A stretch of DNA of 64,000 nt from DASRWI01 sp035654655 (GCA_035654655.1 DASRWI010000005.1:1-64000); one strand, 5' to 3'. Numbered from the stretch's first letter, positions 45,601-54,555 are shown. The notes: generated by a model not told the origin, from the letters alone. Made by a program: numbers and translations.

Positions 45601-45958
45601 AGCAAGGCAATCCGGTGAATCAAAAAGAATTCCTCAGAATTTGGAAAATATTTCCAAGGAAATGCAGGAAATTGTAACTGATATGGAATCACAAAAATTA
45701 GATGATGGGCTGGTACAAAAACAGGAAAAAATACTAAGCAGATTATTGGATGCCCAAAGGTCTATGAATGAACGAGATTTTGAGAAAAACAGAGAATCCT
45801 TTACAAGTAAGAATATTACTAAAGATTCTCCCGGAAAACTGGATTTATCTAACAGCAGAAATCAACTAAAAGATGAATTAAGCAAAGTACAACAAGAAGG
45901 TTACAATAAGGACTACGAAAGTATTATTAGAAAGTACTTCAACTTATTAGAAAAATAA
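42617..45958 (+). CDS. DUF4175-family large membrane-anchored coiled-coil protein
   Basis: An 1113-residue protein. Two or three membrane helices are near the N-terminus (about 25-90 and 165-185), then a beta-rich periplasmic domain (about 200-510), then a very long helical region (about 515-1090) rich in Gln, Met, Lys and Glu that should form a coiled coil. Its length and layout fit the DUF4175 family in Bacteroidota. The Gln/Met-rich tract (NMQNQMSQQNMMEAFNNMM) is extreme. Probable envelope scaffold; function unknown. It is co-transcribed with the DUF4159 gene. Confidence 0.8.
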   Translation: MITNTVPYKHLLDKIEEYHKKEAKNLLVYGIQMFIILSLGSFFLFSLIEMLLFSSSTVRTIFLFITIIITFYGLYSFVISPLLVVAGFRRYKNINHSISIIGKKHSEVNDDLTNAISLAEEEKQVGFYSNPLIEAAFFQIYGKLKDIDFTSVINFEKPKKLFQYTAFIIIAITGLFLASNGLRFAGYRILNPNTQFLPPQKFYFVVSPGNMKILKGNNVEIKINVKGYAPDEMQLALKNIDEPKFNFIDLKKDSTGSYVYLVKNTLTAFNYYASAEDIKSEEYKIDVVNNPSIKSLSIKINPPVYSGLPSSEQLDNGNISTLAGSRISLSLSSSKNLKSAFLFFDDSTKLDLNVNEDAADIQFQVKKDVNYKIILTDNEWYSNESPISYTIKTLSDAFPTLEVVEPGKNTDLSNDNRLPLLLRISDDYGFSNLKINYKILSVDENSPNQKYESVNIDFDKRTKDAEVTYIWNLSRLEIGANEVVSYYIEVFDNDNVNGPKSTSSSEYLIRVPSLEEILAQTDQTHKDADADLKQVLKEADDLKKDLEKLDQDLKQDKRDLTWQEKEKVENTLEKFKNLQEKVESVKDNLAEMQQKLTENNLLSKETLSKYMELQKLMDEMTTDEMKKTMEKLQNMLQQMNRKMTQDALQNMKFDEESFRNNIERTMNLLKRVQAEQKLDEMVKRTEDITKKEEQVNQKMNENKMNESLENQKDITEDVNKLEEELKNLEDIIKDLKDVPKDQLEQMKQEFEKANNEQLSQDIEKNIQQNQKQQAQQNQQQLSSNMKQMQKNLQNMQNQMSQQNMMEAFNNMMKMMDNLITLSKQQEDLRNETKQNPNSSFGNEGNKQSGLENNLDKITKQLGDLSQKSFAVSPEMGKALGDAKRQMNEAMKNMSSRNLMASLQNQQEAMRALNEAASMMKSSMESMMSGGQGGGMAGFMQQLSQMAQQQMQLNNMTQMLQQMQQGQLSPQQQSELQRLSQQQDIIRKSLEQLNKEARQSGESKRIPQNLENISKEMQEIVTDMESQKLDDGLVQKQEKILSRLLDAQRSMNERDFEKNRESFTSKNITKDSPGKLDLSNSRNQLKDELSKVQQEGYNKDYESIIRKYFNLLEK

Positions 45959-46021
45959 TTTCCTTCGAACTAAAAAATTCATTATATTTTCATATGCTTA
46001 TAAATATTAAAGAATGTAAAG

Positions 46022-47224
46022 GTGCCCCAAAGAAACAATAAAAATGCTAAGATAAATGATAATTTAAACTTATTAGTAAATTCATCCGATAATTTACTGT
46101 TTGTTACTGATGTTAATGGTATAATTGAAAATATTAATGATACGGGTGTTCAGCTTTTACAATTTGAAAAAGAAGAAATAATCGGCCGTCATTTTACTGA
46201 TTTTTTTTCTAAATCTTCAAAAAATTTAATTGCCGAAAAAATTTCTTCATTAATTAAAAGCAATTCCGAAATATTATTTACCTCTTCCATATATAGCAAG
46301 TTTGGGAACGAAATTAAGCTTGACGTTTTACTAAAGCCTTGCCTTGTTAAGGAAAAACTTGTGGGTATAATGTGCAGAGGAAGTAATATTACTGAAAAAA
46401 CGGAATTAAGTGTACAAATTGAAAAGCTCAAGCAGACTATAATTGAGCAAAATAGAATTATTGAACTTGAAAAATCAAGAGGTTCTGAGAAAAAGTCGGT
46501 CCTTGATGAACTAAATAAATTAAAGAATGAATTTATTTCAAATATTTCTCATGAACTTAGAACACCTTTAGCATCTATAATTGGTTTTTCTGAAACAATG
46601 CTTTATGACTCTGATATTACAAACGAAATGCGTTTGGAGTTCAGTAAGATAATATTGAATGAAGGTAAAAGATTAGCAAAACTTGTAAATGATATTCTTG
46701 ATGTTTCTAAACTTGAAGTTGGTACATTAGAATTAGCAATATCAGAATTTGACATTGCAGCATTAATAAATGAAATTATTGAGAGTCATAAAGAAAGCAT
46801 TCAGAAAAAAGGAATTATTATAAACACTGAGTTCCCGGATGCCGATGTTTTGGTAAATGCTGATAAAGAAAGAATATCTCAGGCAATTGGTGGTTTAATA
46901 ACTAATGCTATTAAATTCAATAATCAATCAGGAAGAATAAAAATTATTCTTAATGATTATATGAAGGAAATTGAAATTAATGTAATTGATACAGGAATTG
47001 GAATTCACGAAAATGATATTCCATTTATTTTTAATAAATTTTATAGAGTTGATAGAAATAATACAGAACCCAAAGGAACAGGATTGGGATTGGTTTTGGT
47101 TAAGCAAATAATAGATTTACACAGAGGTATTATTTCAGTACAAAGCGAAATGAATAAAGGTGCAGCATTTACAATAAAGCTGCCAAAAAATATAAACATT
47201 ACAAGCAGGTCAATTCATGAATAA
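46022..47224 (+). CDS. PAS-domain sensor histidine kinase
   Basis: A 400-residue soluble kinase without membrane segments. PAS domain about residues 15-125 (LLFVTDVNGIIENIND), a coiled-coil linker (130-165), HisKA with His177 in ISHELRTPLASI, and HATPase_c with N box (GGLITNAIKFN), G1 VIDTGIGI and G2 GTGLGLVLVKQ. The start is a GTG, with no ATG candidate that keeps the N-terminus. It overlaps the response regulator by 8 bp, so the two are a translationally coupled pair. Confidence 0.9.
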   Translation: MPQRNNKNAKINDNLNLLVNSSDNLLFVTDVNGIIENINDTGVQLLQFEKEEIIGRHFTDFFSKSSKNLIAEKISSLIKSNSEILFTSSIYSKFGNEIKLDVLLKPCLVKEKLVGIMCRGSNITEKTELSVQIEKLKQTIIEQNRIIELEKSRGSEKKSVLDELNKLKNEFISNISHELRTPLASIIGFSETMLYDSDITNEMRLEFSKIILNEGKRLAKLVNDILDVSKLEVGTLELAISEFDIAALINEIIESHKESIQKKGIIINTEFPDADVLVNADKERISQAIGGLITNAIKFNNQSGRIKIILNDYMKEIEINVIDTGIGIHENDIPFIFNKFYRVDRNNTEPKGTGLGLVLVKQIIDLHRGIISVQSEMNKGAAFTIKLPKNINITSRSIHE

Positions 47225-48605
47225 ACTTGTTTTCATTGTAGACGATGAAGAGCATATAACTACTCTCTTATCTTATTGGGTTAAAGATAAGTGGAAGTAC
47301 GACATACAGATTTTTAGTTCAGGTGAAGAAGTTTTAAAGAAGTTATATCTTAAGCCTGACCTTGTTCTGCTTGATATAATGATGCCTGGAATAAATGGAG
47401 TTGAAACATTAAAAAGAATCAAACAGTTTGACCAGAATATCCCTGTTATAATTTTATCTGCTCAGGGAAGCATAGAAGTCGCTGTTGAATCTTTACGTTA
47501 TGGAGCGTTTGATTATTTCCCCAAACCTATTGATAATCAACGTCTTGAACCTGCTATAAAAAATGCAATAAACGCATATGAACTGGTTAAGGAAGTTGAC
47601 CAGTTAAAAGAGCTGGTAAAAAGAGAATATAGTTTTGATAATATTGTATCTGCAGATATCAGAATGCAGGACGTATTCAAATTAATATCAAAAGTACTCG
47701 ATAATGATATTACAGTTTTAATAAATGGCGAAAGTGGTGTTGGTAAAGAGCTTGTAGCGAGAGCCATTCACTACAATGGAAAGAGAAAAGATAAACCATT
47801 TGTTGTTGTAAACTGTGCATCTATTCCAAGAGAACTTTTGGAAAGTGAATTGTTTGGACACGAGAAGGGCTCTTTTACAGGAGCACACCAGAGAAAGCTT
47901 GGAAAATTTGAAGTTGCTAATGGCGGCACATTATTCCTTGATGAAGTTGGTGACCTTGAAATGTCCTTACAGGCAAAAATATTAAGAGTTATTCAGGAAA
48001 GAACTTTTGAAAGAGTTGGCGGAAACGAGCTAATCAGATCTGATGTCAGAATTCTTTCAGCTACAAACAGAGACTTGAGAGCTGAAGTTGACAAAAAATC
48101 ATTTAGAGAAGATTTATATTACAGGTTAAGTTCATTCCCTATTTATGTTCCACCTTTAAGACAAAGGAAAGGAGACATATTAGTTCTTGCAGACCATTTC
48201 TTAAAAATATTTAATATTAAACTTAATAGAAATATTAAGGGATTTTCGAAAAAAGTACTTAAGCTAATGTATAATTATGAATGGTTCGGCAACATTCGTG
48301 AAATGGAAAATACAATTGAAAGATGTATTATCGTAGCCGAAAAAGATTTTATTGAAGTTGATGATTTACCGGCACATATCCGTTCTGGGGAAACATCAGG
48401 TAATATTGAAATTACTGAAAATCTTTTTAACGATGAGAACATTATTCCTTTTGAAAAGTTAAAAGAAGAATCAATAAGACATGCCTTGAGAGTGACAAAA
48501 GGCAATATTGTTGAAGCGGCTAAAAAACTGCAATTAGGCAGAGCCACAATTTACCGCCTCATGGAAAAATATAACATTGAGAGTAAAAATTTAGTTGAAA
48601 ATTAA
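47217..48605 (+). CDS. sigma-54-dependent response regulator (NtrC family)
   Basis: A 462-residue activator: receiver with Asp53 (DLVLLDIMMPGING) and Lys103, then an AAA+ domain with Walker A GESGVGKE (171-178), the sigma-54 loop at 218-223 as GSFTGA (GAFTGA is usual), Walker B GGTLFLDEVGD, and a C-terminal Fis-type helix-turn-helix (NIVEAAKKLQLGRATIYRLM). It would activate RpoN promoters when phosphorylated by the neighbouring kinase. Targets are not known. It is second in a four-gene operon. Confidence 0.92.
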   Translation: MNKLVFIVDDEEHITTLLSYWVKDKWKYDIQIFSSGEEVLKKLYLKPDLVLLDIMMPGINGVETLKRIKQFDQNIPVIILSAQGSIEVAVESLRYGAFDYFPKPIDNQRLEPAIKNAINAYELVKEVDQLKELVKREYSFDNIVSADIRMQDVFKLISKVLDNDITVLINGESGVGKELVARAIHYNGKRKDKPFVVVNCASIPRELLESELFGHEKGSFTGAHQRKLGKFEVANGGTLFLDEVGDLEMSLQAKILRVIQERTFERVGGNELIRSDVRILSATNRDLRAEVDKKSFREDLYYRLSSFPIYVPPLRQRKGDILVLADHFLKIFNIKLNRNIKGFSKKVLKLMYNYEWFGNIREMENTIERCIIVAEKDFIEVDDLPAHIRSGETSGNIEITENLFNDENIIPFEKLKEESIRHALRVTKGNIVEAAKKLQLGRATIYRLMEKYNIESKNLVEN

Positions 48606-48617
48606 TGCAGTCATATT

Positions 48618-48956
48618 ATGGACTTTATCAAAGAATTTAAAGATGATATAGAAATCATTCATGTTAATATTACAAGAGCTACATTAAAAGAGGCAGAAGA
48701 ATTTAAAAAACTTTTGTATGTAGAAATTGAAGATGGAAGAAAGAAGATAATTGTTGATTTAATACAATCTGAATTTATCGATTCTACGTTTCTGGGAGCT
48801 TTAGTAGTTTCATTAAAAAGAATTAGAAGTATGGGGGGAGATTTGAAGCTGGCAGGACTTCAGCCGGCTGTTATGTCAATGTTCGAATTAACCCGGATGT
48901 ATAGGGTTTTTGAGATTCATAATTTTTGGTCGGAAGCGGTAGAAAGTTTTAAATAA
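48618..48956 (+). CDS. STAS-domain anti-sigma-factor antagonist
   Basis: A 112-residue protein made of one STAS domain like SpoIIAA/RsbV. The phosphorylatable serine is kept: Ser56 in FIDSTFLGAL (SpoIIAA motif FIDSSGLG), with Thr-Phe replacing Ser-Gly. Members are switched by a serine kinase and a PP2C phosphatase. The next gene encodes such a phosphatase. The antagonised anti-sigma kinase is not in this window. It begins 12 bp after the activator gene. Confidence 0.88.
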   Translation: MDFIKEFKDDIEIIHVNITRATLKEAEEFKKLLYVEIEDGRKKIIVDLIQSEFIDSTFLGALVVSLKRIRSMGGDLKLAGLQPAVMSMFELTRMYRVFEIHNFWSEAVESFK

Positions 48957-48958
48957 TT

Positions 48959-50524
48959 ATGGATCAAAACAGAAAAAACCTTCTAATCGTTGACGACGAT
49001 GTAACGATTAGAAAACTAATATCGTTTCATTTAAAAAATAATGATTATAATGTTTTTGAAGCTGATAGTGCTGAAGAAGCATTTGTTGTTTTAAGAACAA
49101 AAAGAGTGAATCTGGTTCTTTGTGACGTTAGTATGGAGGATATGGATGGATTTACTTTTTGTAAAAAAGTTAGAGAAGATGTTGAATTAAAAGTATTACC
49201 TTTCATTTTTGTTACTGCTAAGGACTCCATTGAAGATAAAACCCTCGCTCATGAAGCTGGTGGTGATGATATAATAACAAAGCCATTTGATGTAAATGAA
49301 TTACTTCTTAAAATTCAGGCTCTTCTTAGAAGGTCTGAAATTTTTAAGACTTATGGAACTAAAAAAACTCTTGAAAATAATTACATTGATAATTCTACTT
49401 CATCAAAAATTCTTTTAGTTGATGATGACCCAACCATAACAAAACTTTTCCAATTTAATCTTAATAAGGAAGGTTTTACCTGCATATCGGCTTCCAGTGT
49501 TGAGGAAGGTTTTAAGAAAGCAAAAGAATTTTTACCTGATATTATTATTTCAGACATAATGATGCCTTTTGTTGATGGATTTACTTTTAGAAGAATGCTG
49601 CTTGATGACCCTGATCTTAAAACTATTCCCTTTATTTTTTTTACTGCTAGAGGGCAAGAAAATGATATACTTGATGGATATGAATTAGGTATTCACGATT
49701 ATGTTATTAAAACATCGGGACCTAAAGTAGTAGTTGCAAAAGTTAAAGCGATAATAAAGAGTCTGGACAAAGAAAGACACAAGATTGTCTCTGAGCTTAA
49801 TCAAGCTGCTGATAGTTTAAGAGTTAAAGTAGTTCCTGATAAAGACCCTGAATTTAAAGGTTACAGCATCAAACATTGGTATCAACCTTACAAAGGTGTA
49901 CCTGGTGGAGACTTTATTGATTACTTTAGCTTTGATGAAAATAATATAGCTGTGATACTTGGTGATGTCATGGGGAAAAAATGGGGAGCCTGGTATTTTG
50001 CTTTTGCATATGCAGGTTATATACGCAGTGCATTAAGATTAGTAATTGAACATAACAGAGACCTTGATTCTAAACATATTCTTCAACAGGTAAATGCATC
50101 AATTTATAAAGATGCTAAACTCTCAGAAATATTTACAACACTATCTTTAGTTATAATTAATAATAGAACAAACGAGCTTAAATATTCCGGAGCGGGGGAC
50201 CTTCCATTATTGTTGATTAGAAATAACAGCAGAAAAGTTGTTAGTGTAAAATCAAAAGGTTTATTGTTAGGCTTTGATGAGGTTGGTCATTATGATAGTA
50301 CAACCATCAAATTGGAAAGTGGAGACCAGCTTTTTTTATTAACTGATGGTATAATAGAATCCAGAAATAAAGACGGTGAACAGTTTGGTGAAGCTGAGCT
50401 TAATGAGACTTTAATTAATTTTAATGGGAAAAATACCATTGAAGTGATTAAAGAAAAACTTTCCAGGTTCACTGATAATAATTTTGAAGATGATATAAGT
50501 TTGATTTGTATTAAGAGGAATTAG
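48959..50524 (+). CDS. double-receiver PP2C (SpoIIE-type) phosphatase
   Basis: A 521-residue soluble protein: receiver 1 (about 7-120, phosphoacceptor in LVLCDVSMEDMDG, Lys in ITKPF), receiver 2 (about 145-255, phosphoacceptor in ISDIMMPFVDG; the usual KP is KT, VIKTSG), then a SpoIIE/RsbU phosphatase domain (about 290-520) with PGGDFIDYF, GDVMGKKWGAW, LLTDGIIESR and EDDISLICI, so the metal-binding Asp residues are intact. It is likely to dephosphorylate the STAS protein 2 bp upstream. Having two receivers suggests input from two kinases. Confidence 0.9.
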   Translation: MDQNRKNLLIVDDDVTIRKLISFHLKNNDYNVFEADSAEEAFVVLRTKRVNLVLCDVSMEDMDGFTFCKKVREDVELKVLPFIFVTAKDSIEDKTLAHEAGGDDIITKPFDVNELLLKIQALLRRSEIFKTYGTKKTLENNYIDNSTSSKILLVDDDPTITKLFQFNLNKEGFTCISASSVEEGFKKAKEFLPDIIISDIMMPFVDGFTFRRMLLDDPDLKTIPFIFFTARGQENDILDGYELGIHDYVIKTSGPKVVVAKVKAIIKSLDKERHKIVSELNQAADSLRVKVVPDKDPEFKGYSIKHWYQPYKGVPGGDFIDYFSFDENNIAVILGDVMGKKWGAWYFAFAYAGYIRSALRLVIEHNRDLDSKHILQQVNASIYKDAKLSEIFTTLSLVIINNRTNELKYSGAGDLPLLLIRNNSRKVVSVKSKGLLLGFDEVGHYDSTTIKLESGDQLFLLTDGIIESRNKDGEQFGEAELNETLINFNGKNTIEVIKEKLSRFTDNNFEDDISLICIKRN

Positions 50525-50551
50525 AATTATTCCCATCTATTATCGGTCGGT

Positions 50552-50599
50552 CTTCTCGATACATTTTCTTCGCTTCACTCAGAAAACACTCGAAGTACC
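50552..50599. repeat. 48-bp interspersed palindromic repeat, family A copy 2
   Basis: Same element as 20045-20092 (45 of 48 positions identical). It directly follows the phosphatase gene and leads into two further palindromes. Confidence 0.85.
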
Positions 50600-50606
50600 T
50601 TCTCCT

Positions 50607-50640
50607 GTCATTGCGAGGAGTTCTACGACGAAGCAATCTC
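50607..50640. repeat. GTCATTGCGAG...GCAATCTC interspersed repeat
   Basis: A 34-bp element with ATTGC/GCAAT arms. I recognise this string as a form of a short palindrome scattered in many bacterial genomes. It is a single copy in the window. Confidence 0.65.
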
Positions 50641-50664
50641 TATGATTTCCTATAATAAATTCAT

Positions 50665-50715
50665 GGGCTAACCTCAAAATGAACAAAAGATTAGCCCACG
50701 ATTTTAATCGTGTGG
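50665..50715. repeat. inverted repeats at the end of the 50.6 kb block
   Basis: GGGCTAA (50665-50671) is the exact reverse complement of TTAGCCC (50691-50697), and CACGATT/AATCGTG (50697-50712) forms a second hairpin. TTAGCCCACGA is shared with 20103-20113. Confidence 0.7.
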
Positions 50716-50745
50716 TTAATGATCCCCGCAATGAAACAAAAAAAA

Positions 50746-53247
50746 TTATTTTTTTCTTTTCACCACTTTTTTAATTGGCACCTTCTGTTTTGCTTTTGCT
50801 TCTAACTTTCTTTCTGCTTTTTCTGGAGAAACTTTTTGAGCTCTTGCCTTTGCATATAAATTCTTTATTTTTTCTTCAACTAAATAAAAGACTGTACCTT
50901 TTTCATATGGACGAATGGAAGGGTCTCCTGCTTTTACATCAGTAAGAATTTCTATCCCTTCTTCAACTTTGGAAATTGGATAAATATGGAACATTTTTTT
51001 CTTTACTGCAGATATTACTTCATCTTTTAACATCAATTCTTTAACATTCTGAATTGGAATTATTACTCCCTGCTTTCTGTTCAATCCTCTCATCTTACAT
51101 ACATCATAAAAACCTTCAATCTTTTCATTAACTCCACCTATAGGCTGAACATCTCCTTTTTGATTTAATGAACCAGTTACTGCTATTGATTGCTTAATAG
51201 GTAAGTCTGCTAACACTGATAGTAAAGCAAAAATTTCAGCACAGGATGCACTATCTCCATCTACTGTACCATAAGATTGCTCAAACACAAGGTTAGCATT
51301 AAATGCCAATGGTAAATCTTGTCCAAATGTTTCTTTGAAATATCCTGAGATAATGAGTACTCCCTTATTGTAGTGGCGACCACTCATACCAGCTTCGCGT
51401 TCAACATTGATAATATTACCACTGCCTAAGGAAACAGTAGCAGTGATTCTTGTAGGTCTACCGAAAGAATAATAATCAGAACCATAAACAGCTAAACCAT
51501 TTATCTGACCAATCCTGGAACCCTCAGTATCAATAAGGAAGGTTTCATCTTCAAACATATTATTTATTTTTGACTCCAGCATTCCGTGTCTATCTTTAGC
51601 ATATTCAAAAGCTTTTTTAACGTGAGCAGCAGAGACTACACTAAAACCATCATCAACCGCCCAAAAGCTTGCTTCACGTGCAAGATCAGCTATTTTAGAA
51701 AATCTGGTTGTCAGTTTATCTTTCCTTCCAGAAAACCTTGCACTGATTTCAATCAAATAAGCAATTGCAGTCTTATCAAATTCAAGAAGATTATCTTCCT
51801 TAATTAATTTTTTTATAACTCTCGCATATTGGATAAGTACTTCATCAGATCTTTTAATCTCGTAATCAAAATCAGCTTTTACTTTAAATATCTTTTTAAA
51901 GTCATATTCATTTTCAGCAAGCCAGGAATAAATATTAGCACTACCAATTAAAATAACTTTAGTATCAATATTTATTGGCTCCGGTTTTAAAGTAGTTGGG
52001 GATATTTGATATATAGAATAAGGTTCCTGAATTTCGAGCTGTCTGTATGTTAAAACTCTTTTTAAAAATTTCCATACACCAGGTTCTTCAAATAAGTGAT
52101 TTACATTTAGAACCAGATAACCATTATTAGCCTGAAGTAGTGAACCACCCTTAATATTAGTAAAATCACTAAACCAGCCTCCTTTACCATCATTTATTTT
52201 TTCAATGCTTCCAAATAAATTCATATAATTAGGAGAGGTTTCAATTATTATAGGACAAGATTTCATCTGGCTATTATCCAGAATAACATTTACTTCGTAT
52301 TCTCGGAAATAGTCAATTATATATCCTTCTGTAAGAGGAGAATTTTCCGGATTAGTTCCTTTAAATATTTGAATATTTTCCAGAATACTTTCTTCTACTT
52401 GTTCAAGATATGTAATTATCTTGGCAGCACGATATTCTTCGCGCAATGATTCAAGCACACCTTTAACAACGTTATCAACTGCTTCACGTTCAAGCTTGAA
52501 AATTTTTCCCTGATACTCCTGATTAAGCTTTAAACCTTTTTTAAACAATGATTGAAGCTCCTGCTGATAAGAAGTATATTTTTTAATTACTTCCTGAGCA
52601 CTTTCCTTTGTGATTTTACCAGCCTGAATTTGTTCATCAATTTGAAAAATTGGTACTGGCTTATCTTCGATTAGAGGGATAACATCCGGACGCGCATCCT
52701 CACCGACTTTAACTTGTCCTAATGTAAAACTATCCTGTTTTAACTTTTCCTGAAAAGTATCCATCAGGTATTGCTCTTTTTCGTTGTATATACTTACAAT
52801 TTTATTTTTTCTTGCAAGAAAAATTTCACCTTCAAGTACTTGAGGAATTTTTTTCTTTAAAAGCTGAATTGCATCTGATAAGTTCTGCTTAAATATTTTT
52901 GCTTTTCCGGTTTGAAAAGTTAAAAGGATTGGTCTATCGGGGTCCTGAAAATTATTTACATAAGCGTAATCTTGAAGAGGTGGACAATTGGAACTGATTG
53001 TTTCAAGCATCTTTTTTACTGTAGTAGCTTTTCCTGAACCGGATAAACCAGCAATATATATGTTGTAACCTGGACTTCTAAGGTCAACGCCAAGCTTAAT
53101 TGCCTTTAACGCTCTTTCCTGTCCTAATATTCCTTCAAGTGGTTTAAGATCTTCAGTTGAATCGAATTCAAAAATTGCAGGGTCACATTTCCATCTTAAA
53201 TCCTCTGGATTAAGTTCATTATGTTTCTTCTTTTTCGGATTTGCCAT
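50746..53247 (-). CDS. Lon-family (LonB-like) AAA+ protease
   Basis: An 833-residue protein. An AAA ATPase domain (about residues 40-570) is followed by a Lon-type protease domain whose catalytic pair is Ser666 (DGDSASCAE) and Lys709 (GGVNEK), 43 residues apart as in E. coli Lon. The layout (N-terminal short domain, long insert in the AAA part, no LAN domain) is that of the LonB-like AAA_32 group. The Walker A is GLSGSGKA, with Ala after the invariant Lys where Thr or Ser is usual. The C-terminal tail is very basic. Substrates unknown. Confidence 0.88.
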   Translation of the reverse strand: MANPKKKKHNELNPEDLRWKCDPAIFEFDSTEDLKPLEGILGQERALKAIKLGVDLRSPGYNIYIAGLSGSGKATTVKKMLETISSNCPPLQDYAYVNNFQDPDRPILLTFQTGKAKIFKQNLSDAIQLLKKKIPQVLEGEIFLARKNKIVSIYNEKEQYLMDTFQEKLKQDSFTLGQVKVGEDARPDVIPLIEDKPVPIFQIDEQIQAGKITKESAQEVIKKYTSYQQELQSLFKKGLKLNQEYQGKIFKLEREAVDNVVKGVLESLREEYRAAKIITYLEQVEESILENIQIFKGTNPENSPLTEGYIIDYFREYEVNVILDNSQMKSCPIIIETSPNYMNLFGSIEKINDGKGGWFSDFTNIKGGSLLQANNGYLVLNVNHLFEEPGVWKFLKRVLTYRQLEIQEPYSIYQISPTTLKPEPINIDTKVILIGSANIYSWLAENEYDFKKIFKVKADFDYEIKRSDEVLIQYARVIKKLIKEDNLLEFDKTAIAYLIEISARFSGRKDKLTTRFSKIADLAREASFWAVDDGFSVVSAAHVKKAFEYAKDRHGMLESKINNMFEDETFLIDTEGSRIGQINGLAVYGSDYYSFGRPTRITATVSLGSGNIINVEREAGMSGRHYNKGVLIISGYFKETFGQDLPLAFNANLVFEQSYGTVDGDSASCAEIFALLSVLADLPIKQSIAVTGSLNQKGDVQPIGGVNEKIEGFYDVCKMRGLNRKQGVIIPIQNVKELMLKDEVISAVKKKMFHIYPISKVEEGIEILTDVKAGDPSIRPYEKGTVFYLVEEKIKNLYAKARAQKVSPEKAERKLEAKAKQKVPIKKVVKRKK

Positions 53248-53361
53248 TATTATGCCCTAACTGTTAAAGTTAATCATTAAATGTATAAAGAATTTTTTCA
53301 AAAGTAAAAGATTAGAGATATCTAATTGAGGTAAATGTCATTGGGGGGTTTTATGTGTCTA

Positions 53362-54519
53362 TCATTCCACTTCTATAATTCTTCCTCTGTAATAATCAAT
53401 TTTGTATTCTTTAATGGAAAGAAATAGAAGAAGAAGAGAAAAAGCATAATATGATAAATCAAATTTATCTTCCATCATTGCAGAGTAAAAACCAAATTCA
53501 AAAATCTTGATAATCATTGAAATAAAAACCATAAGGAATAAGATTAATCCGGAAGAAAAAAGAACTTCCTGAACACTCCTCACCATCCATCCGGTGTAAA
53601 TGCTGATAAGTAAAAATAAAACAACAACAGCAAAAGGTAGGTAGGATAAGAAAGATTGAATTGCAAAAGGTCCTGTTTTATTAAAAGCATTTATATCCCA
53701 CATCATAAAAGGAAGGAGTAATGCTAAAAATACTACTACATTAATAAAAGAATATAAAAAAAGATTTTTTAAATTATATCTAAAGAAGTATAAGAAATAA
53801 ATAATAAAAATTAAAGCAGTTACAGAACGAGTTGAGAGAACAAGCCCCCCAAATAAAGCTGCTAAAAAAAAAGATAAATTAATTTTATCAGGATTTACAA
53901 ACTTCTCAGTTATTAAAATTAAGATTGTTACAAGAGATATATTATAAAACAATTCACTTCTTACTGCGGCTTCATAATAAAATACCGGTGAAGAAATTAA
54001 AAGGAATAAAAATAAAATGTTCTCTTTTGATGTTTTAAAAAAATTATACGCAAAAATAAAAAGCAGTAATAGACCTAATGGAATTAATAAACCTAAATTA
54101 CCTATAACATAAAATGGATAAGCAGTCAAAAATAAACCCGGGAAAGCACTGGGAGTATAAGAAGAACTGTAAGGAAAAACACCTGCAAAGTACAAATTCA
54201 GCCAATCCAAAATTGCAGGCAGTCTTCCAATTCTGCCAATTCTTGGAACAGTTATCACAAAAATAATAACTACTGCAACAACTAATAAGTATATAAGTAA
54301 GAAGTATTTGGGTTTAACGAACTCAAAATCGATGTTGTTTATTAGCAATGTTAATAATATAAAAATAACACTGTAACTAAGAATTATTATGGATAAATTT
54401 AGTTCATAAACGTACAAATACTTAATTAAAAACAAAACATTTATTAAAAATATCACAGCAATTGAGATGATGTTGATGTAATGTTTTCGTGTGAATAATG
54501 TTAAATCTTTATTGCTCAT
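53362..54519 (-). CDS. polytopic membrane protein of unknown function
   Basis: A 385-residue protein with about ten hydrophobic helices and a short C-terminal polar tail. A loop with PAILDWLNLYFAGVFPYSSS might resemble GT-C glycosyltransferase loops, but no catalytic motif is certain. It is about 115 bp upstream of the Lon gene on the minus strand. Best left as a membrane protein. Confidence 0.55.
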   Translation of the reverse strand: MSNKDLTLFTRKHYINIISIAVIFLINVLFLIKYLYVYELNLSIIILSYSVIFILLTLLINNIDFEFVKPKYFLLIYLLVVAVVIIFVITVPRIGRIGRLPAILDWLNLYFAGVFPYSSSYTPSAFPGLFLTAYPFYVIGNLGLLIPLGLLLLFIFAYNFFKTSKENILFLFLLISSPVFYYEAAVRSELFYNISLVTILILITEKFVNPDKINLSFFLAALFGGLVLSTRSVTALIFIIYFLYFFRYNLKNLFLYSFINVVVFLALLLPFMMWDINAFNKTGPFAIQSFLSYLPFAVVVLFLLISIYTGWMVRSVQEVLFSSGLILFLMVFISMIIKIFEFGFYSAMMEDKFDLSYYAFSLLLLFLSIKEYKIDYYRGRIIEVE

Positions 54520-54555
54520 TTAGACTTATCTTAATATTAACTTAAGGAGTTAATA

